Assembly (NCBI RefSeq): GCF_009763805.1
Contig: NZ_CP046803.1
Span: 186,001-250,000 of the forward strand
Length of the DNA stretch: 64,000 nucleotides
Source of the DNA: Vibrio cidicii
GTDB lineage: Bacteria > Pseudomonadota > Gammaproteobacteria > Enterobacterales > Vibrionaceae
Direction: 5' to 3'
Translations under genes and position numbers: made by a program
Shown here: positions 39,129-50,149 of the stretch, in pieces
Layout: each line of letters begins with the position of its first letter
Numbering within the stretch: the first letter of the stretch is position 1
The notes under the pieces: model-generated
What the model was told of the DNA's origin: nothing
What the model saw: the letters and a program-made list of their open reading frames with translations, nothing else
Databases searched by the model: none

Positions 39129-40601
39129 GTGGGCAACAAGCTGCTAGGGTGGTTAACCATAAACCAAATGCTGTTTCTTTCGCATTTGGTTTTAGTGCTT
39201 TCTATCGTTTTTGGCATGTCCTACACCCGTTTCAGCAGCGAGTGGCAATCCGAGGTTGAACATACCGCTGACTTGACCAAAAGCTATTTTTCTTCGCAGA
39301 TGACTTTTTTGTCAGGTTCAGTTGCCGGGCGAAACTACGCTAATCTGCTGATGCGCTCAACCGCAGACAATTTCAAAGCGATACAAGATCTGATTTTTGT
39401 CGAGATCTCGGGAGTCAGCGACTACACCTCCCATCCGGTGTCGGTGCAGTATTTGCGTCAACTTGATCAAATTTGGCGTACGGATGTCACCGATGGTGAA
39501 ATTGATACCGCCAAAGGGCAGTTGCAAACCTTAAAAACGGCGTACGAGCGCACACCGAAAAGCGATACCGTACGTCTAGATAAGCTCAAGTATCTTCTTA
39601 ATAAATCCAGCGTTGAAATTGAGCTGCTGGAAAAAAGCGTAGAATTAACCCGCAGCACCTTGTTGCCGTCTATGCCAGATAATATTGGTAAACGAGGTTA
39701 TTTTCTTGATCCCAGCAATAACCATCTGCACGTGGTTCTTCCCCTGCGTAATAAAAATGCGGGCTATTTGTGGGCGGTGGTGGATGCCAAACGTCTAAGT
39801 GAGATAAAACTCGCTCTACTCGGTGTGATCCTCAAAGAAGCGGTCGGTGCTTTTGTTATCTCTCTGGTGCTGATTTACCTCATTACTATATGGCTGGTTA
39901 GCCCGTTAAAAGCGCTGGCGTTTTCCATGAAGCAAGACATCGAAAAAATCGACCAAGGCAATATTCCTGAAATACGTCGAGCTGACGAAATTGGGGATTT
40001 AGCCCGTTCTTACTCCAGCTTAATTACCAAGATAAAAAATCAACTCAAAGTGTTGCATCTGCAAGCGGAGACCGATCCTTTGACGGGGCTAGGGTCGCGC
40101 TACAAATACAAAGCCAGCTCGGCGAAAACACTGCAAAACACGCTTCTTAAGAGAGAGCACGCTTACTTCCTGCTGTGTGACATCGATAATTTCAAGTCCT
40201 TCAATGACACTTACGGACATACCGAAGGTGACAACGTGCTAACGGATGTAGCATCGGTGATTAACCAGCATATTCGGCGCAGTGAAATCGCTTGTCGTAT
40301 TGGTGGTGAGGAGTTCGCGTTTATTATCACTGGCAAAGATCCTGCGTCTTTGACCGAACGAGTGCAGCATATCCATCAATCCGTTGCCCAACGAGCAATT
40401 CGCCATGAGGGCAACTTGCCGTTTGGTGTGGTCACCATTTCAATCGGCGCGGTCGCTATCGAGTCAACCAGTGACAAGATCTCTCTAGAGCAGTGTGAAG
40501 CTCTGCTAAAACAGGCATTTGAAATTGCAGACAAACAACTCTACAAAGCCAAGCATAGCGGCAGAAACAGAGTGCTGTTTGGTGAAAAGCTGAGTCTCTA
40601 A
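39129..40601 (+). CDS. Membrane diguanylate cyclase (HAMP-GGEEF)
   Basis: 490 residues from a GTG. TM1 (MLFLSHLVLVLSIVFGM) is followed by a periplasmic region of about 190 residues, TM2 (AVGAFVISLVLIYLITIWLV), a HAMP segment and a GGDEF domain with DPLTGLGSRYKYK and the active site CRIGGEEFAFII. It is tightly coupled to the cytochrome gene. A terminator follows. Confidence 0.92.
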   Translation: MGNKLLGWLTINQMLFLSHLVLVLSIVFGMSYTRFSSEWQSEVEHTADLTKSYFSSQMTFLSGSVAGRNYANLLMRSTADNFKAIQDLIFVEISGVSDYTSHPVSVQYLRQLDQIWRTDVTDGEIDTAKGQLQTLKTAYERTPKSDTVRLDKLKYLLNKSSVEIELLEKSVELTRSTLLPSMPDNIGKRGYFLDPSNNHLHVVLPLRNKNAGYLWAVVDAKRLSEIKLALLGVILKEAVGAFVISLVLIYLITIWLVSPLKALAFSMKQDIEKIDQGNIPEIRRADEIGDLARSYSSLITKIKNQLKVLHLQAETDPLTGLGSRYKYKASSAKTLQNTLLKREHAYFLLCDIDNFKSFNDTYGHTEGDNVLTDVASVINQHIRRSEIACRIGGEEFAFIITGKDPASLTERVQHIHQSVAQRAIRHEGNLPFGVVTISIGAVAIESTSDKISLEQCEALLKQAFEIADKQLYKAKHSGRNRVLFGEKLSL

Positions 40602-40632
40602 CCGCATTCTGTTTTTAAATCTTTTAATTGTG

Positions 40633-40657
40633 CGGTGGCTGAGGCCACCGTTTTTTT
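40633..40657 (+). terminator. Terminator after the diguanylate cyclase
   Basis: CGGTGGC pairs with GCCACCG around tgag, followed by seven T residues. Confidence 0.92.
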
Positions 40658-40882
40658 GCATACGTTCAAGTTTGGTAGATATCTGTAAAATCTTAAACTC
40701 ATTCTTTGCTAACTCTTTGGTTTAATTCGATGAAAGACTCAGGAAGTAGTCAGGTGTTCGTTGCACAGTTTACTGCGGATCTATACATTCCCATACAAAG
40801 ATAGGGATGACTTATTAATAAAACAGTGTACATTATTAGCTATTCGTTGAATTTAATGTCTGTGTACTTACGGGAAAACGTT

Positions 40883-43707
40883 ATGAAACCATCATCCATT
40901 GCTGCGACGTTGGCCGCCCTTCTGGCCCTTGGCTCGGCGATTCCTCAGCAAGCTGCGGCGCAGTCTGTCGCTTGGGATAGAGCAAACGAATCTTGGTTGA
41001 CTCAATCTTCGGACCATTTTGTGATTCATTTTCGCAATGGCCATGAAAAGCAAGCGGCGCGTGCGCTTGATCTGGCCGAACAATCACACCGCGAGTTAGT
41101 TCCGTTTTTTGGTTATCAACCAGAAGAAAAAACGGAAATTGTTCTTGTCGATGAGTATGATTTTTCTAACGGCTGGGCGACGGTGGTGCCTTATCCGCAA
41201 ATCCGTTTGATTATGAGCCCGCCCGATGAGGCGAACAGTCTAGAAAACAATGACGAATGGATGCATTTGCTGATCAAACACGAATACACGCACATCATGC
41301 ATATGGAGATGGGTGGCGGAGCGATCAAAACATTGCGCAACATTTTCGGCCGCAATCCGTTTTTGTACCCGCACCTTATGACGCCATCTTTCATGCTTGA
41401 AGGATTAGCCGTCTATCAGGAGACAAATCAAGCGGCAGGTTACGGGCGCTTACAAGGTACTGGCTACGACATGCAGATGCGCATGGAAGTGGCGTCTGGT
41501 GAAGTGAAAAGCTTGAACCAAGTCGCCGTCGCATCAAGAGAGTGGCCATTGGGCTACAACTATTTGTATGGCGCTTATTTTGTTCAGTATCTCGCCGATA
41601 CGTATGGCGATGAGAAAGTGGGTGAATTTCTCACCAGCTACAGCAGAAAAGTGATTCCGTTCTTTTTGCTTAATCGCACCGCGAGAACCACGTTTGGCAA
41701 AGATTTCGAGCAGTTGTGGTCTGATTTCCAAAGTCATATTTACCAGCAATACCAAGGTGACGTGACACAAATGACCGAAGCTGCGGTGATTGGCAAAGGC
41801 AAGTACACGGCTCCATTTTTGCAAGTAGTCAGTGCCAGTGACAACGGTTTACTGGTTAACAGAAATGATGGTGATGGCTATTCAGAGCTGCAGCGCTTAG
41901 ATGCTGAGAAACGAACAAACGTTAAGTAAAACTAAGCATATTAATTCGCTTGATGTTCATCCACAGGCGGGCGTCCTGGCAACTCGCTCTATCACCTACG
42001 CCGATGGCCGCGTATTGAGTGATGTGTTTGTCTATCAAGATGACCGTTGGACGCAGTTGACGGAAAAACAGCGTTTTCGCATGGCGAAGTGGTTGCCGGA
42101 TGGGCATCAATACCTCGCGTCACGTAAGGTGGATGGTTTGAGTGAGCTGTGGCTTATGGATGCCAACAGCCCTGAAAGCAAAACGCTGATTTGGCAAGGA
42201 GAAGAGGGTGATGTACTGGGCGGATTTTCTCTCGCGCCGCAAGGCGATTTCTTAGTCGCGAGCATGAAACGCCCGCAGCAAGGTTGGAACCTAGAGCGTT
42301 TTGATCTGAACAGCGCGACGTGGCACAAGCTGACGGACTCGCGCGCCGTGGAAAATGCCCCGACGATGATGCCAGATGGTAAAGTGCTCTATAGCGCCGA
42401 TTACGACGGCGTGTTTAATATCTATACGCTTGACCTAGAGACACAACAGATTTCTCAGATCACCCGTGAAGTCGGCGGAGCGTTTGAGCCCCATTGGCAA
42501 GCGGGAAGCGGGCTGGTTTATCAATCCTATGATGCAAAAGGTTACACGTTACGCGAAAAAGAGCGTGTGGAACCGCTGCGCACCTTTACCGTGGCCGATG
42601 CGCAAGGTCAGTACAACTACGTTGATCCTGTTGAAGCGGTGGCGGCAAAAAGTGAGATAAGCGATTACAGCCCTTGGTCTAGCCTGCGTCCACGTACTTG
42701 GCTGCCTATCATTTCGCAAGATGAGAACCAAACACTGGCTGGTTTTATGACTAACGGGGCGGATGCGTTAAATCGTCACCAATATCAACTCAGTTTTGCT
42801 TGGGATACAGAAAATAGCCTTGCTCAGTACAATTTGGGCTATTTGTACGATTCACGCTGGATGATCCAGTTAGAGCGCTCACACGATTTTACCACGTTTA
42901 AGAAAGGCAGCTCGGAAACCTATCGCATTGAACAAAGTGACAGTGCACTTATTCAACGAAACCACCTTTTTACCGCGATTGAAGACCAGCTCAGTTTTGC
43001 GGCGGGTGTGTACTGGGATAAAGAGTCCGAAGCGAAAAAACCGAAGTTTGGTGCCACTAAGCCTTACGTAGAAACGGAAGAATCTCTGATCGGGATCGCA
43101 ACGACATTCGACAATCGTGAAACCTACCTCAATGTTCCGGGCATAGGTTGGGGGCATTACTTAGATGTGGTGGTTGAAAGCAACGAAACTGCTGGGAAGT
43201 GACTACCAAGGTGAGAAATACCAAGGTCAGTGGCAAGCCACGTTCGACCTACCGGGCCGCTCGACATTGTCATTGCGCCTTGCTGGGGGCTTAGCCGATA
43301 GCAAAGCGAAACCGTTCCGCTTAGGTGGTTCCGACCAAAGTGATGAAGTTGCACTGTTTGGCCGTGAAACTCAGGCGCTGCGCGGATATGACGAAACGGT
43401 ACAATCTGGCGACCGTTATGTGACTCAGCGAGTGGAAGCAAGCACTTGGCTTGGACGCGTGGAGCGTAACTGGGGATTGTATCCAATAGGCTTGGGGGAT
43501 ATTTCAGGAACAGCATTTGTCGATTCAGGTTCTGCGTGGAGTGACACTAAAGAGTACAAACAACTGACTGGCGCGGGTGTGTCGCTCACGGTGGGGGTGC
43601 GTCTTGGCTACAACCTAGAGCTGCCCGTGACGTTAGGCTACGCGCATGGCTTTGATAGCGATCTCGGTAAAGATCAGTTCTTCTTTTCTGTCGCTGGACA
43701 GTTCTAA
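40883..43707 (+). CDS. Peptidase, beta-propeller and outer-membrane barrel protein (two frameshifts)
   Basis: About 940 residues after two repairs. The ATG at 40883 starts a signal peptide (MKPSSIAATLAALLALGSAI). A zinc metallopeptidase-like domain has HEYTH at residues 133-137 and a downstream EGLAVYQE, the gluzincin pattern. A TolB/WD-like propeller follows (LYSADYDGVFNIYTLD and similar repeats). The last third is a beta-barrel ending in a terminal Phe (FFSVAGQF), as in surface-antigen outer-membrane proteins. The breaks are at GAAAC 41908-41912 (repaired to DAENEQTLSKTK) and GAAAC 43185-43189 (repaired to ESNELLGSDYQGEKY). Confidence 0.87.
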
Positions 43708-43735
43708 GCGGATCGTGACGAAAAGAAACGAAATG

Positions 43736-43765
43736 AAAAAGGGGAACGTCGTGTTCCCCTTTTTT
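43736..43765 (+). terminator. Terminator after the barrel protein
   Basis: AAAAAGGGGAAC pairs with GTTCCCCTTTTT around gtcgt. It can act in both directions. Confidence 0.92.
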
Positions 43766-43813
43766 GTATTCCCTTTCACGTATTGCGCTTAAGTGCGTTG
43801 AGTAAAGCAAGCG

Positions 43814-45358
43814 TTAAGAAAACTGACGCATCAAACGCTGCATCTCTTCCAAATTACTGACCAGCTCACTGGTGCGAACAATCGAACTTTGAGAAGCGTG
43901 CGAGGTGTTGTCGGCAAGTTGCTTGATGTTAACAATATTGCGATTGATCTCTTGGGTAACGGTTGCTTGCTCATCCACTGCAGTGGCGATTTGATGGCTG
44001 CTGTCGGTGACAGCGCCCAGCTTATCGCGAATCGCACTGAGTACTTCACCGGTACTATCGGCTTGGCGCTTGCAGTTTTGTGACAACTCATTGCCAGTAT
44101 TCATCGCCGCGACTGCCTGACGAGCGGTGTTTTGCAACTGGCTGATCATCGAGTGGATCTCATTGGCGCTGCTGCCCGTTTTGGAGGCAAGATTGCGTAC
44201 TTCGTCAGCGACCACGGCAAAACCGCGGCCCGATTCGCCAGCGCGTGCCGCTTCGATTGCGGCATTGAGCGCGAGCAGATTGGTTTGCTCTGAAATCGCG
44301 GTAATGACTTCAAGAATACTGTCGATCTTCTGGCTATCTTTGGCCAGTTGTTCAATGATCTGCTTTGAGTTGTGCAGCTCTGCCGTAAGGGCGTCAACCA
44401 TGCGAATGGTCGAGCGGATACTGTCAAGTCCGGTTTTGGAATCGTCGTTCGCATCACCTGCCAACGCAGACGCAGCAGCGGCAGCATTAGCTACTTCATG
44501 GATGGAGTGGGTGAGCTCTTCAACCGCAGCGGCCACTTGTTCGGTCTCTCGGCACTGCTGATCCAAACTTTCGCCAATCGATTGGATGGTGGCAAACTCT
44601 TCTTCTGCCGAAATTAAAATACTGCCAGAGGTTTCTGTTGCGCGAGCGGTGACCGCGCGCAGCTCCGCTTTTTTCATCATCAACGCCAACTCAACTGGCG
44701 AAAAATCATCGTAGTGATTGGTGTAAGGCTTTTCCATCAATGGGTTGTGATACGCTTCGTCGGCGAGTGCGCGAATTTTTTCGTAGCGTTTTTGCTGATA
44801 CCAACCAAGTGCCAACGTCGCACTGGCAAAACCCATTGCGACGCTTTGCAAAGAAAATGAGGCTAAGGCGATGCCGCCAACCCCGCTTAAGAGGGTCAGC
44901 GCGGCAGATAACGTAGTAAGGCGCTTTAGTGGCAGGCGCATTTTGGCTTTGTACTTATTGGCGCGCATGGCGTCGTATAATGCTTGCGCTCTTTCAACTT
45001 GTTCTGGCTGTGGTTTGGAGCGAACCGATTGATACTCGATGATCTCGCCCTCTGCGTTACGGATGGGCGTCACAAACGCCGAAACCCAGTAATGCTGTGA
45101 GTCACTGCACTGATTTTTTACCAGCCCCATCCAACTTTTGCCCGCTTTAAGGTACTGCCACATTTGTGCAAAGGCCGCTTTTGGCATGTCTTGGTGGCGC
45201 ACCATGTTGTGTGGTTGTCCTTTTAGCTCATCGCGGGTGTAGCCAGCAATTGTGCAAAAATCGCTATTGGCGTGGGTGATGATGCTGCGAGGGTCGGTCG
45301 TCGAGATAAGATTGGCGCTGACGGAATAGTCTTTGTTGAGCTTGGATTTTGTAGTCAT
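43814..45358 (-). CDS. Aer-like chemoreceptor with N-terminal PAS domain
   Basis: 514 residues. The PAS domain (about 1-125) has the Aer pattern [41 protein letters not shown] and [21 protein letters not shown]. Two membrane segments sit close together (about 150-190), then the signalling domain with an intact tip [21 protein letters not shown]. coli Aer binds FAD and senses redox state; the same role is likely here. It is the only gene in its transcript. Confidence 0.92.
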   Translation of the reverse strand: MTTKSKLNKDYSVSANLISTTDPRSIITHANSDFCTIAGYTRDELKGQPHNMVRHQDMPKAAFAQMWQYLKAGKSWMGLVKNQCSDSQHYWVSAFVTPIRNAEGEIIEYQSVRSKPQPEQVERAQALYDAMRANKYKAKMRLPLKRLTTLSAALTLLSGVGGIALASFSLQSVAMGFASATLALGWYQQKRYEKIRALADEAYHNPLMEKPYTNHYDDFSPVELALMMKKAELRAVTARATETSGSILISAEEEFATIQSIGESLDQQCRETEQVAAAVEELTHSIHEVANAAAAASALAGDANDDSKTGLDSIRSTIRMVDALTAELHNSKQIIEQLAKDSQKIDSILEVITAISEQTNLLALNAAIEAARAGESGRGFAVVADEVRNLASKTGSSANEIHSMISQLQNTARQAVAAMNTGNELSQNCKRQADSTGEVLSAIRDKLGAVTDSSHQIATAVDEQATVTQEINRNIVNIKQLADNTSHASQSSIVRTSELVSNLEEMQRLMRQFS

Positions 45359-45814
45359 TTTATTCGTCGTTCTCTTTCGTCCTGAGGTTCGAACAGCAAG
45401 TGGTTTGTTCAGCTAGGCGCAATGTTGCCGAGTCTGGCTGAAGGAGTGACTCTGTTGTGTGATGGAATATGCAATGAAAGTCACTTTTAGCGGCATATAG
45501 TAAGGTTGAGAGGTGGGTTCCATTTATGATTTGAATCAATGGATGTCTAATATTAATAAAACGATCAACAAAAGGTGAGAGTGTTCAAATAACCGATTGC
45601 GTTTTGTAAAATTAATGTTTTTGTTGCATATGCTTTTTGAGTGAGCTCGAATTAATGTCTATCTTTACGGTGCGTTTTTCCACCACTTCGTTTGTTTTGC
45701 AGACATCATCTGCTATTTGCAGGTGTATGAGTCGCCGAGTTACGCTTTTTACTCGCCTTTTCTGCCGCTATCGCATAGGGTGGGGCAAATTCATCTGCTA
45801 GGTTAACAACGCCA
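45359..45814. other. 456-bp AT-rich divergent spacer
   Basis: It lies between the Aer-like receptor and the NYN gene. No ORF, RNA motif or clear operator is visible; it presumably holds both promoters. Confidence 0.5.
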
Positions 45815-46291
45815 ATGAAAGAAAGAGTCGCCATTTTTGTCGATGTACAAAATGTGTATTACACCTGTCGTGAAAGATATCAGCGCAAGTTTGATTACAA
45901 CCGTTTTTGGCAAGAAGCCACCGCAAACAAACAGGTGGTGGTAGCGAATGCCTACGCCATTGCCAGCCGTGATCCCGGGCAAAGGCAGTTTCATCACATT
46001 CTGCGCGGAATTGGTTTGGAGGTGAAACTTAAGCCTTTCATTCAACGCGCCGATGGCAGTGCCAAAGGCGATTGGGATGTTGGCATAGCATTAGATGCGA
46101 TTGAACGGGCACCGGAAGTCGATCAAGTCATTTTGCTCTCTGGTGATGGCGACTTTGAAATTTTGGTCGAGCGCATTCAGCAACGTTATGGGAAAAAAGT
46201 GGTGGTTTATGGTGTACCGGGTCTCAGTGCTCAAGGGTTGAGAAATGTCGCTGACCAGTTTATTGAAATAGACAACGCACTACTTATTTAA
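45815..46291 (+). CDS. NYN-domain (LabA/DUF88-type) putative RNase
   Basis: 158 residues. PIN-like acidic motifs are present: VAIFVDVQNVYY, GDWDVGIALDAIE and VILLSGDGDFEILVER. These are the metal-binding aspartates of the NYN nuclease family. There is no partner domain and no membrane segment. It is probably cytoplasmic, with unknown RNA targets. Confidence 0.9.
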   Translation: MKERVAIFVDVQNVYYTCRERYQRKFDYNRFWQEATANKQVVVANAYAIASRDPGQRQFHHILRGIGLEVKLKPFIQRADGSAKGDWDVGIALDAIERAPEVDQVILLSGDGDFEILVERIQQRYGKKVVVYGVPGLSAQGLRNVADQFIEIDNALLI

Positions 46292-46362
46292 ACGTTGCGA
46301 AGGTGATATTCATTCAAGTTGGTATTCTGCAAAAAATCCGTTAGAATGCACTTCTCTTGGTT

Positions 46363-46381
46363 GATAATGCGAATGACTATC
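46363..46381. promoter_or_regulatory. Fur-box-like site upstream of the TonB cluster
   Basis: GATAATGCGAATGACTATC agrees with the 19-bp Fur consensus at 15 positions by eye. It lies about 40 bp before the first gene of the operon, which implies iron-responsive control. Confidence 0.65.
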
Positions 46382-46421
46382 AACAGCAATTGTAACTTAC
46401 ATCAGGTTATTGACAACTCTT

Positions 46422-47189
46422 ATGACGTTCTACAAAGCCAGTGCCGCCGCACTACTGATGGCGACCGTTGCCACTGCTCATGGCAGTGATCTCGACAAGG
46501 CGCAGAAAATTCAAAGCAATACCAACACTGCTGCGGCAAAAAGCCAAACACTGATTAATGGCAGTGCTGAAAACAGTCAGTTATTGCAAGCCGAAATTGA
46601 ACTGCTTCAGGAAGAAGTGCGTAATCTCGAGATTTACCAGCGCCACTTGACTTCTTTGATCCACAGCCAAGAGCAGGAAAAGTCGAGTTTAGCGAGCCAA
46701 ATTAGCGAGATCCAGTCGACGCGGCAAGGTATCGTTCCTTTGATGTATGACATGCTGGCTGAGTTGAAAGAGCTCGTTTTCAATGATGTTCCTTTAAAAG
46801 CCGAACAACGCAAAGAGCGGGTGGAAAAGCTGGAACTGCTAATGGCACGTGCTGATGTCGCTGAAGCGGAGAAATTTCGTCGTATTTTAGAGGCTTACCA
46901 AATTGAGCTCGACTACGGCAGTCGCATTGGTGCGTATCAGGCACAAATTCAAACCGTCGATGGTAAAGCGCGTCAGGCAGAGCTGCTGCATTTGGGCCGC
47001 ATCTCTTTGATTGCTCGCAGCTTAAGCGGTCAAGCTTTCTGGTACTGGAACCAAGAGCAAAAGCAGTGGATGGAATTAACGCAAATTCCGGCGTCTGAGC
47101 TCAATCGTGCCTTTGATGTGGCCAACCAGAAAGTCGCGCCAGCGTTACTCTATCTTCCGTTATCTGTTGCAGCAAAAGAGGTGATGTAA
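46422..47189 (+). CDS. DUF3450 periplasmic coiled-coil protein of the TonB cluster
   Basis: 255 residues from the ATG at 46422; a TTG four codons earlier is in frame. It has a signal peptide (MTFYKASAAALLMATVATAHG), a long coiled coil (QLLQAEIELLQEEVRNLE) and a C-terminal GQAFWYWNQEQKQWMELT region typical of DUF3450. In Vibrio it always heads TtpC-type TonB operons. Its exact role is unknown. The stop directly abuts the next start. Confidence 0.9.
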   Translation: MTFYKASAAALLMATVATAHGSDLDKAQKIQSNTNTAAAKSQTLINGSAENSQLLQAEIELLQEEVRNLEIYQRHLTSLIHSQEQEKSSLASQISEIQSTRQGIVPLMYDMLAELKELVFNDVPLKAEQRKERVEKLELLMARADVAEAEKFRRILEAYQIELDYGSRIGAYQAQIQTVDGKARQAELLHLGRISLIARSLSGQAFWYWNQEQKQWMELTQIPASELNRAFDVANQKVAPALLYLPLSVAAKEVM

Positions 47190-48558
47190 ATGAAACCCGT
47201 ATCTATTCTTGCGGCTGGATTGTTGACATTGTCCTCTGCTGGCGTACTGGCACAGGCCGAGTTGGTGCAGCAAGCCAAAATCGAAAACCAAACACAGCAA
47301 ATACACAATCAACAGCGTGAACAAGGCTTTAAACAGACTGAGCAGCAACTAAAAGCGCTCAAAGCGTCTCTGGCAGAGAAAAAAGCCCAATTGGAAAGCC
47401 AGAATGATAACTTGGCCAGCCAGTTTAGTGACAACGAAGTGCAGTTGTCTCAACTAGAAGAGCAACTGCGTGTTGAAACGGGCAGTTTGGGCGAAACTGT
47501 TCGGTGTGGTGCGTCAACACGCGAAAGAGATCAAAGCGGATCTTGCTGAAGCGGTTACCGCGATTGGCCAGACAGATCAAACTCAAGTGGTTAATGATAT
47601 CGTAGAGGCAAACACACTGCCTGATATTCGTCAGCTACGCGGCTTGTGGCAGGTGATGCAAGCGCAAATCAGTGCCAGCCGCAGTGTCAGCGAGCTCACC
47701 ATTGCGATGCTAGATGCAGAAGGCCAAACACAAGCGACGCCAGCACTGACACTTGGTAATTTTGGCCTGTTGACTGAGCAAGGTTATGTCAATTGGCATC
47801 ATGACAAGCAATTTGCTTCTTCTTTTGCCAAACTGCCTGAAAACGTACCTGTACGCTCAGATCTGGTCGCGGCAAGCCAAGGTGAGATGATGCCTGTGCT
47901 GCTCGATCCGACTCGTGGCGTGTTGTTGCAGCAATATGCGCAGTCGCCTGGCTTGGCAGAGCGCTTTGCGGCAGGTGGTGTGGTCGGCAAAGTGATCATT
48001 GGTTTGTTGGCAATCGGTCTTATCATCGCAGCCTACCGCGCCGTGGTACTGCTTGCGGTGCAGGGTAAAATCAAGGCTCAGTTGAAAACACCGAACACAC
48101 CAATGAATAACCCGCTGGGTCGAATTCTGGCAGTGTACGACAGTGAACGTCCGCGCAGTGTGGAAGCATTAGAGCTTCGTCTGCTGGAAGCGATTGTCGA
48201 TGAACAAAATGGCTTGGAAAAAGGGCTCTCGATGCTTAAATTGCTTGCCGCTTTAGCACCAATGCTGGGTCTTTTGGGAACGGTGATCGGCATGATTGAG
48301 ACCTTCCAAGTGATCACTCAATTTGGTAATGGCGATCCGAAGATCATGGCAAGTGGTATTTCGATGGCGCTGGTCACGACGGTACTCGGTCTTGTCGCCG
48401 CAATGCCGCTACTGCTGGCGCACAACATTCTTAATGGAATGGCGGAAAACGTGCGTAATGTACTTGAGAAACAGAGTATCGGTTTAGTCGCACAGCAAGC
48501 AGAACAGCAAATGCACACAACTCGTGAGTTTCCTGCCAAGGTAGGGAATGCAGCGTGA
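47190..48558 (+). CDS. ttpC: TtpC-like ExbB-family component of the TonB system (one frameshift)
   Basis: About 455 residues after repair. It has a signal peptide, a periplasmic coiled coil of about 90 residues (AELVQQAKIENQTQQIHNQQ), and then a MotA/TolQ/ExbB domain (LKLLAALAPMLGLLGTVIGM, SGISMALVTTVLGLVAAMP). TtpC is a TonB2-type accessory protein required for siderophore uptake in vibrios. The break is repaired by removing one A from GAAAC at 47493-47497, giving TGSLGELFGVVRQHAKE. A second GAAAC at 47475 could give an alternative repair. Confidence 0.9.
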
Positions 48559-49115
48559 GTGGATTCGTTTCGCAACTGTTGCCTGAGCTGTTGACGTCCA
48601 GCCAATGGTGGGCGTCTTTGCAGACCTTTATGGAACAGGGTGGACAGATTTTATGGTGGCTCGCTGCCGTCGCGGTAGTTTTCTGGCTGCTCGCGGTAGA
48701 GAAAATTCTCTACTTGAGCCGCGAGTTTCCCGTGTATTGCACGCAAACCGCGCAGCAGTGGCAAGCGCGTGAAGATAGACAGTCGTGGTTTGCCTTGTCG
48801 GTGCGTGAAGCGTGGATGGCGCAAGCGCATCAGCGTCTGTTTCGTCATTTAAGCTTGCTGAAAGTGCTGGTGGCGATTTGTCCTATGCTTGGATTGCTCG
48901 GTACGGTAACGGGCATGATCTCGGTTTTCGAAGTGATGGCAACCCAAGGCAGTAGCAACCCAAAATTAATGGCGTCAGGTATTTCGCTGGCGACGCTGCC
49001 GACGATGGTCGGCATGGTGGTGGCACTGGTCGGCATGTTTGTTCATGCCCGCCTGTATAAAGCGTGTCAGAACCGAGAACTGAAATTGGAAAGAATGTTA
49101 AGGAGTCAGTCTTGA
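48555..49115 (+). CDS. exbB: ExbB-type proton-channel protein of the TonB system
   Basis: 186 residues, three membrane segments. The second and third carry LLKVLVAICPMLGLLGTVTGM and ASGISLATLPTMVGMVVALVG, the TolQ/ExbB channel signature. It overlaps TtpC by four bases and ExbD by four bases. Confidence 0.93.
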   Translation: MSGFVSQLLPELLTSSQWWASLQTFMEQGGQILWWLAAVAVVFWLLAVEKILYLSREFPVYCTQTAQQWQAREDRQSWFALSVREAWMAQAHQRLFRHLSLLKVLVAICPMLGLLGTVTGMISVFEVMATQGSSNPKLMASGISLATLPTMVGMVVALVGMFVHARLYKACQNRELKLERMLRSQS

Positions 49116-49517
49116 GACTAGGTAAACGTCAGGCAAAATCGGATGAAGCGCAGATCGATTTGACCTCAATGCTGGACATCGTTTTCATCATGCTGATCTT
49201 CTTTATTGTCACCAGTTTCGTTTGTGCGTGAATCCGGTGTGGAGGTGAATCGTCCGCAGGCCTCTAATGTTAGTGCACAGAAAGATGCGGGTATTTTCAT
49301 CGCCGTCACGGCAGCCAATGATATCTATATCGATAAACGAATTGTCGATGTAGAGCGTGTTCAAGCCAGTATCGAACGCTTATTGCTCGATCAACCGGAT
49401 GCCTCATTGGTGGTACAAGCCGACGAATACGCCTACAACGGTACGGTGGTTAAAGTGATGGATGCGGCGAAAGCGGCAGGGGTGAAAAACATCGCGCTGG
49501 CGGCGGAGAAACGCTGA
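49112..49517 (+). CDS. exbD: ExbD-type protein of the TonB system (one frameshift)
   Basis: About 134 residues after repair, starting at TTG 49112 inside the end of exbB. The single membrane helix carries the conserved channel aspartate (IDLTSMLDIVFIMLIFFIV). The periplasmic part (VFQ-type fold, QADEYAYNGTVVKVMDAAKAAG) reads in the next frame. Removing one T from GTTTC at 49215-49219 restores IVTSSFVRESGVEVNRPQ. Confidence 0.92.
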
Positions 49518-50149
49518 TGTTGAGACTATTGCTATCGCTGCCGGTGTCATTGGCGATGGTGTTTGCCCTATTTTCCGCCATGGCATGGATGGTGAATCTG
49601 GGCAAATTAAACGGAGTAACGCCATCTGCACCTGTCAGCTTTAACATGGTGATGTTTGAAGCGCAGAGCGAAGTGGCACGACGTCAACGTGCAGTGCCAC
49701 CACCGCCGGATGTACCGCCGCCGCCTCAGCCCGAAGTCATGAAGGTCTCCCAAACGCCAATGACAACGACCTCGGCTCAGGTTGAGATGCCTAATGTTGA
49801 TATGTCTTTTAGTGTCAATGGCTTAGCAATTTCCGTTCCTTCGGTCGGTATTCCGGGTAACAGCGTGGCAAATAATCATCAGCAGTTGACCCCACTGAGC
49901 CGAGTGGATGCGGTGTATCCCGCCAAAGCGAAGAAGAGAGGCATTGAAGGCTATGTGTTGCTGAGATTTGATATTGATGAAACGGGCAGGCCACAAAACA
50001 TCGAAGTGGTGGAGGCTCAGCCAGCTCGATTCTTTGAACGTAGTGCCGTTGATGCAGTGAAGCGTTGGCGTTACCAGCCACAAATCGTCGATGGCGCCGC
50101 GCAACCCATTCTCGGATATAGCACCCGGATAGAGTTTAAAATGCAATGA
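49517..50149 (+). CDS. tonB: TonB2/TonB3-type energy transducer
   Basis: 210 residues. It has an N-terminal membrane anchor, a short Pro-rich linker (PPPPDVPPPPQPE) and a C-terminal TonB domain with YPAKAKKRGIEGYVLLRFDID and AVKRWRYQP. This short TonB with TtpC is the Vibrio TonB2/TonB3 class. Which of the two cannot be fixed here. It shares one base with the exbD stop (TGATG). Confidence 0.92.
   Translation: MLRLLLSLPVSLAMVFALFSAMAWMVNLGKLNGVTPSAPVSFNMVMFEAQSEVARRQRAVPPPPDVPPPPQPEVMKVSQTPMTTTSAQVEMPNVDMSFSVNGLAISVPSVGIPGNSVANNHQQLTPLSRVDAVYPAKAKKRGIEGYVLLRFDIDETGRPQNIEVVEAQPARFFERSAVDAVKRWRYQPQIVDGAAQPILGYSTRIEFKMQ

Noticed and set aside
47472..47478. Alternative repair of ttpC at the first GAAAC instead of the one at 47493
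   Set aside because: It would give RVERAVWAKLFGVV. The second site gives TGSLGELFGVVRQ, which fits the family better. Both are the same motif, so the conclusion does not change.
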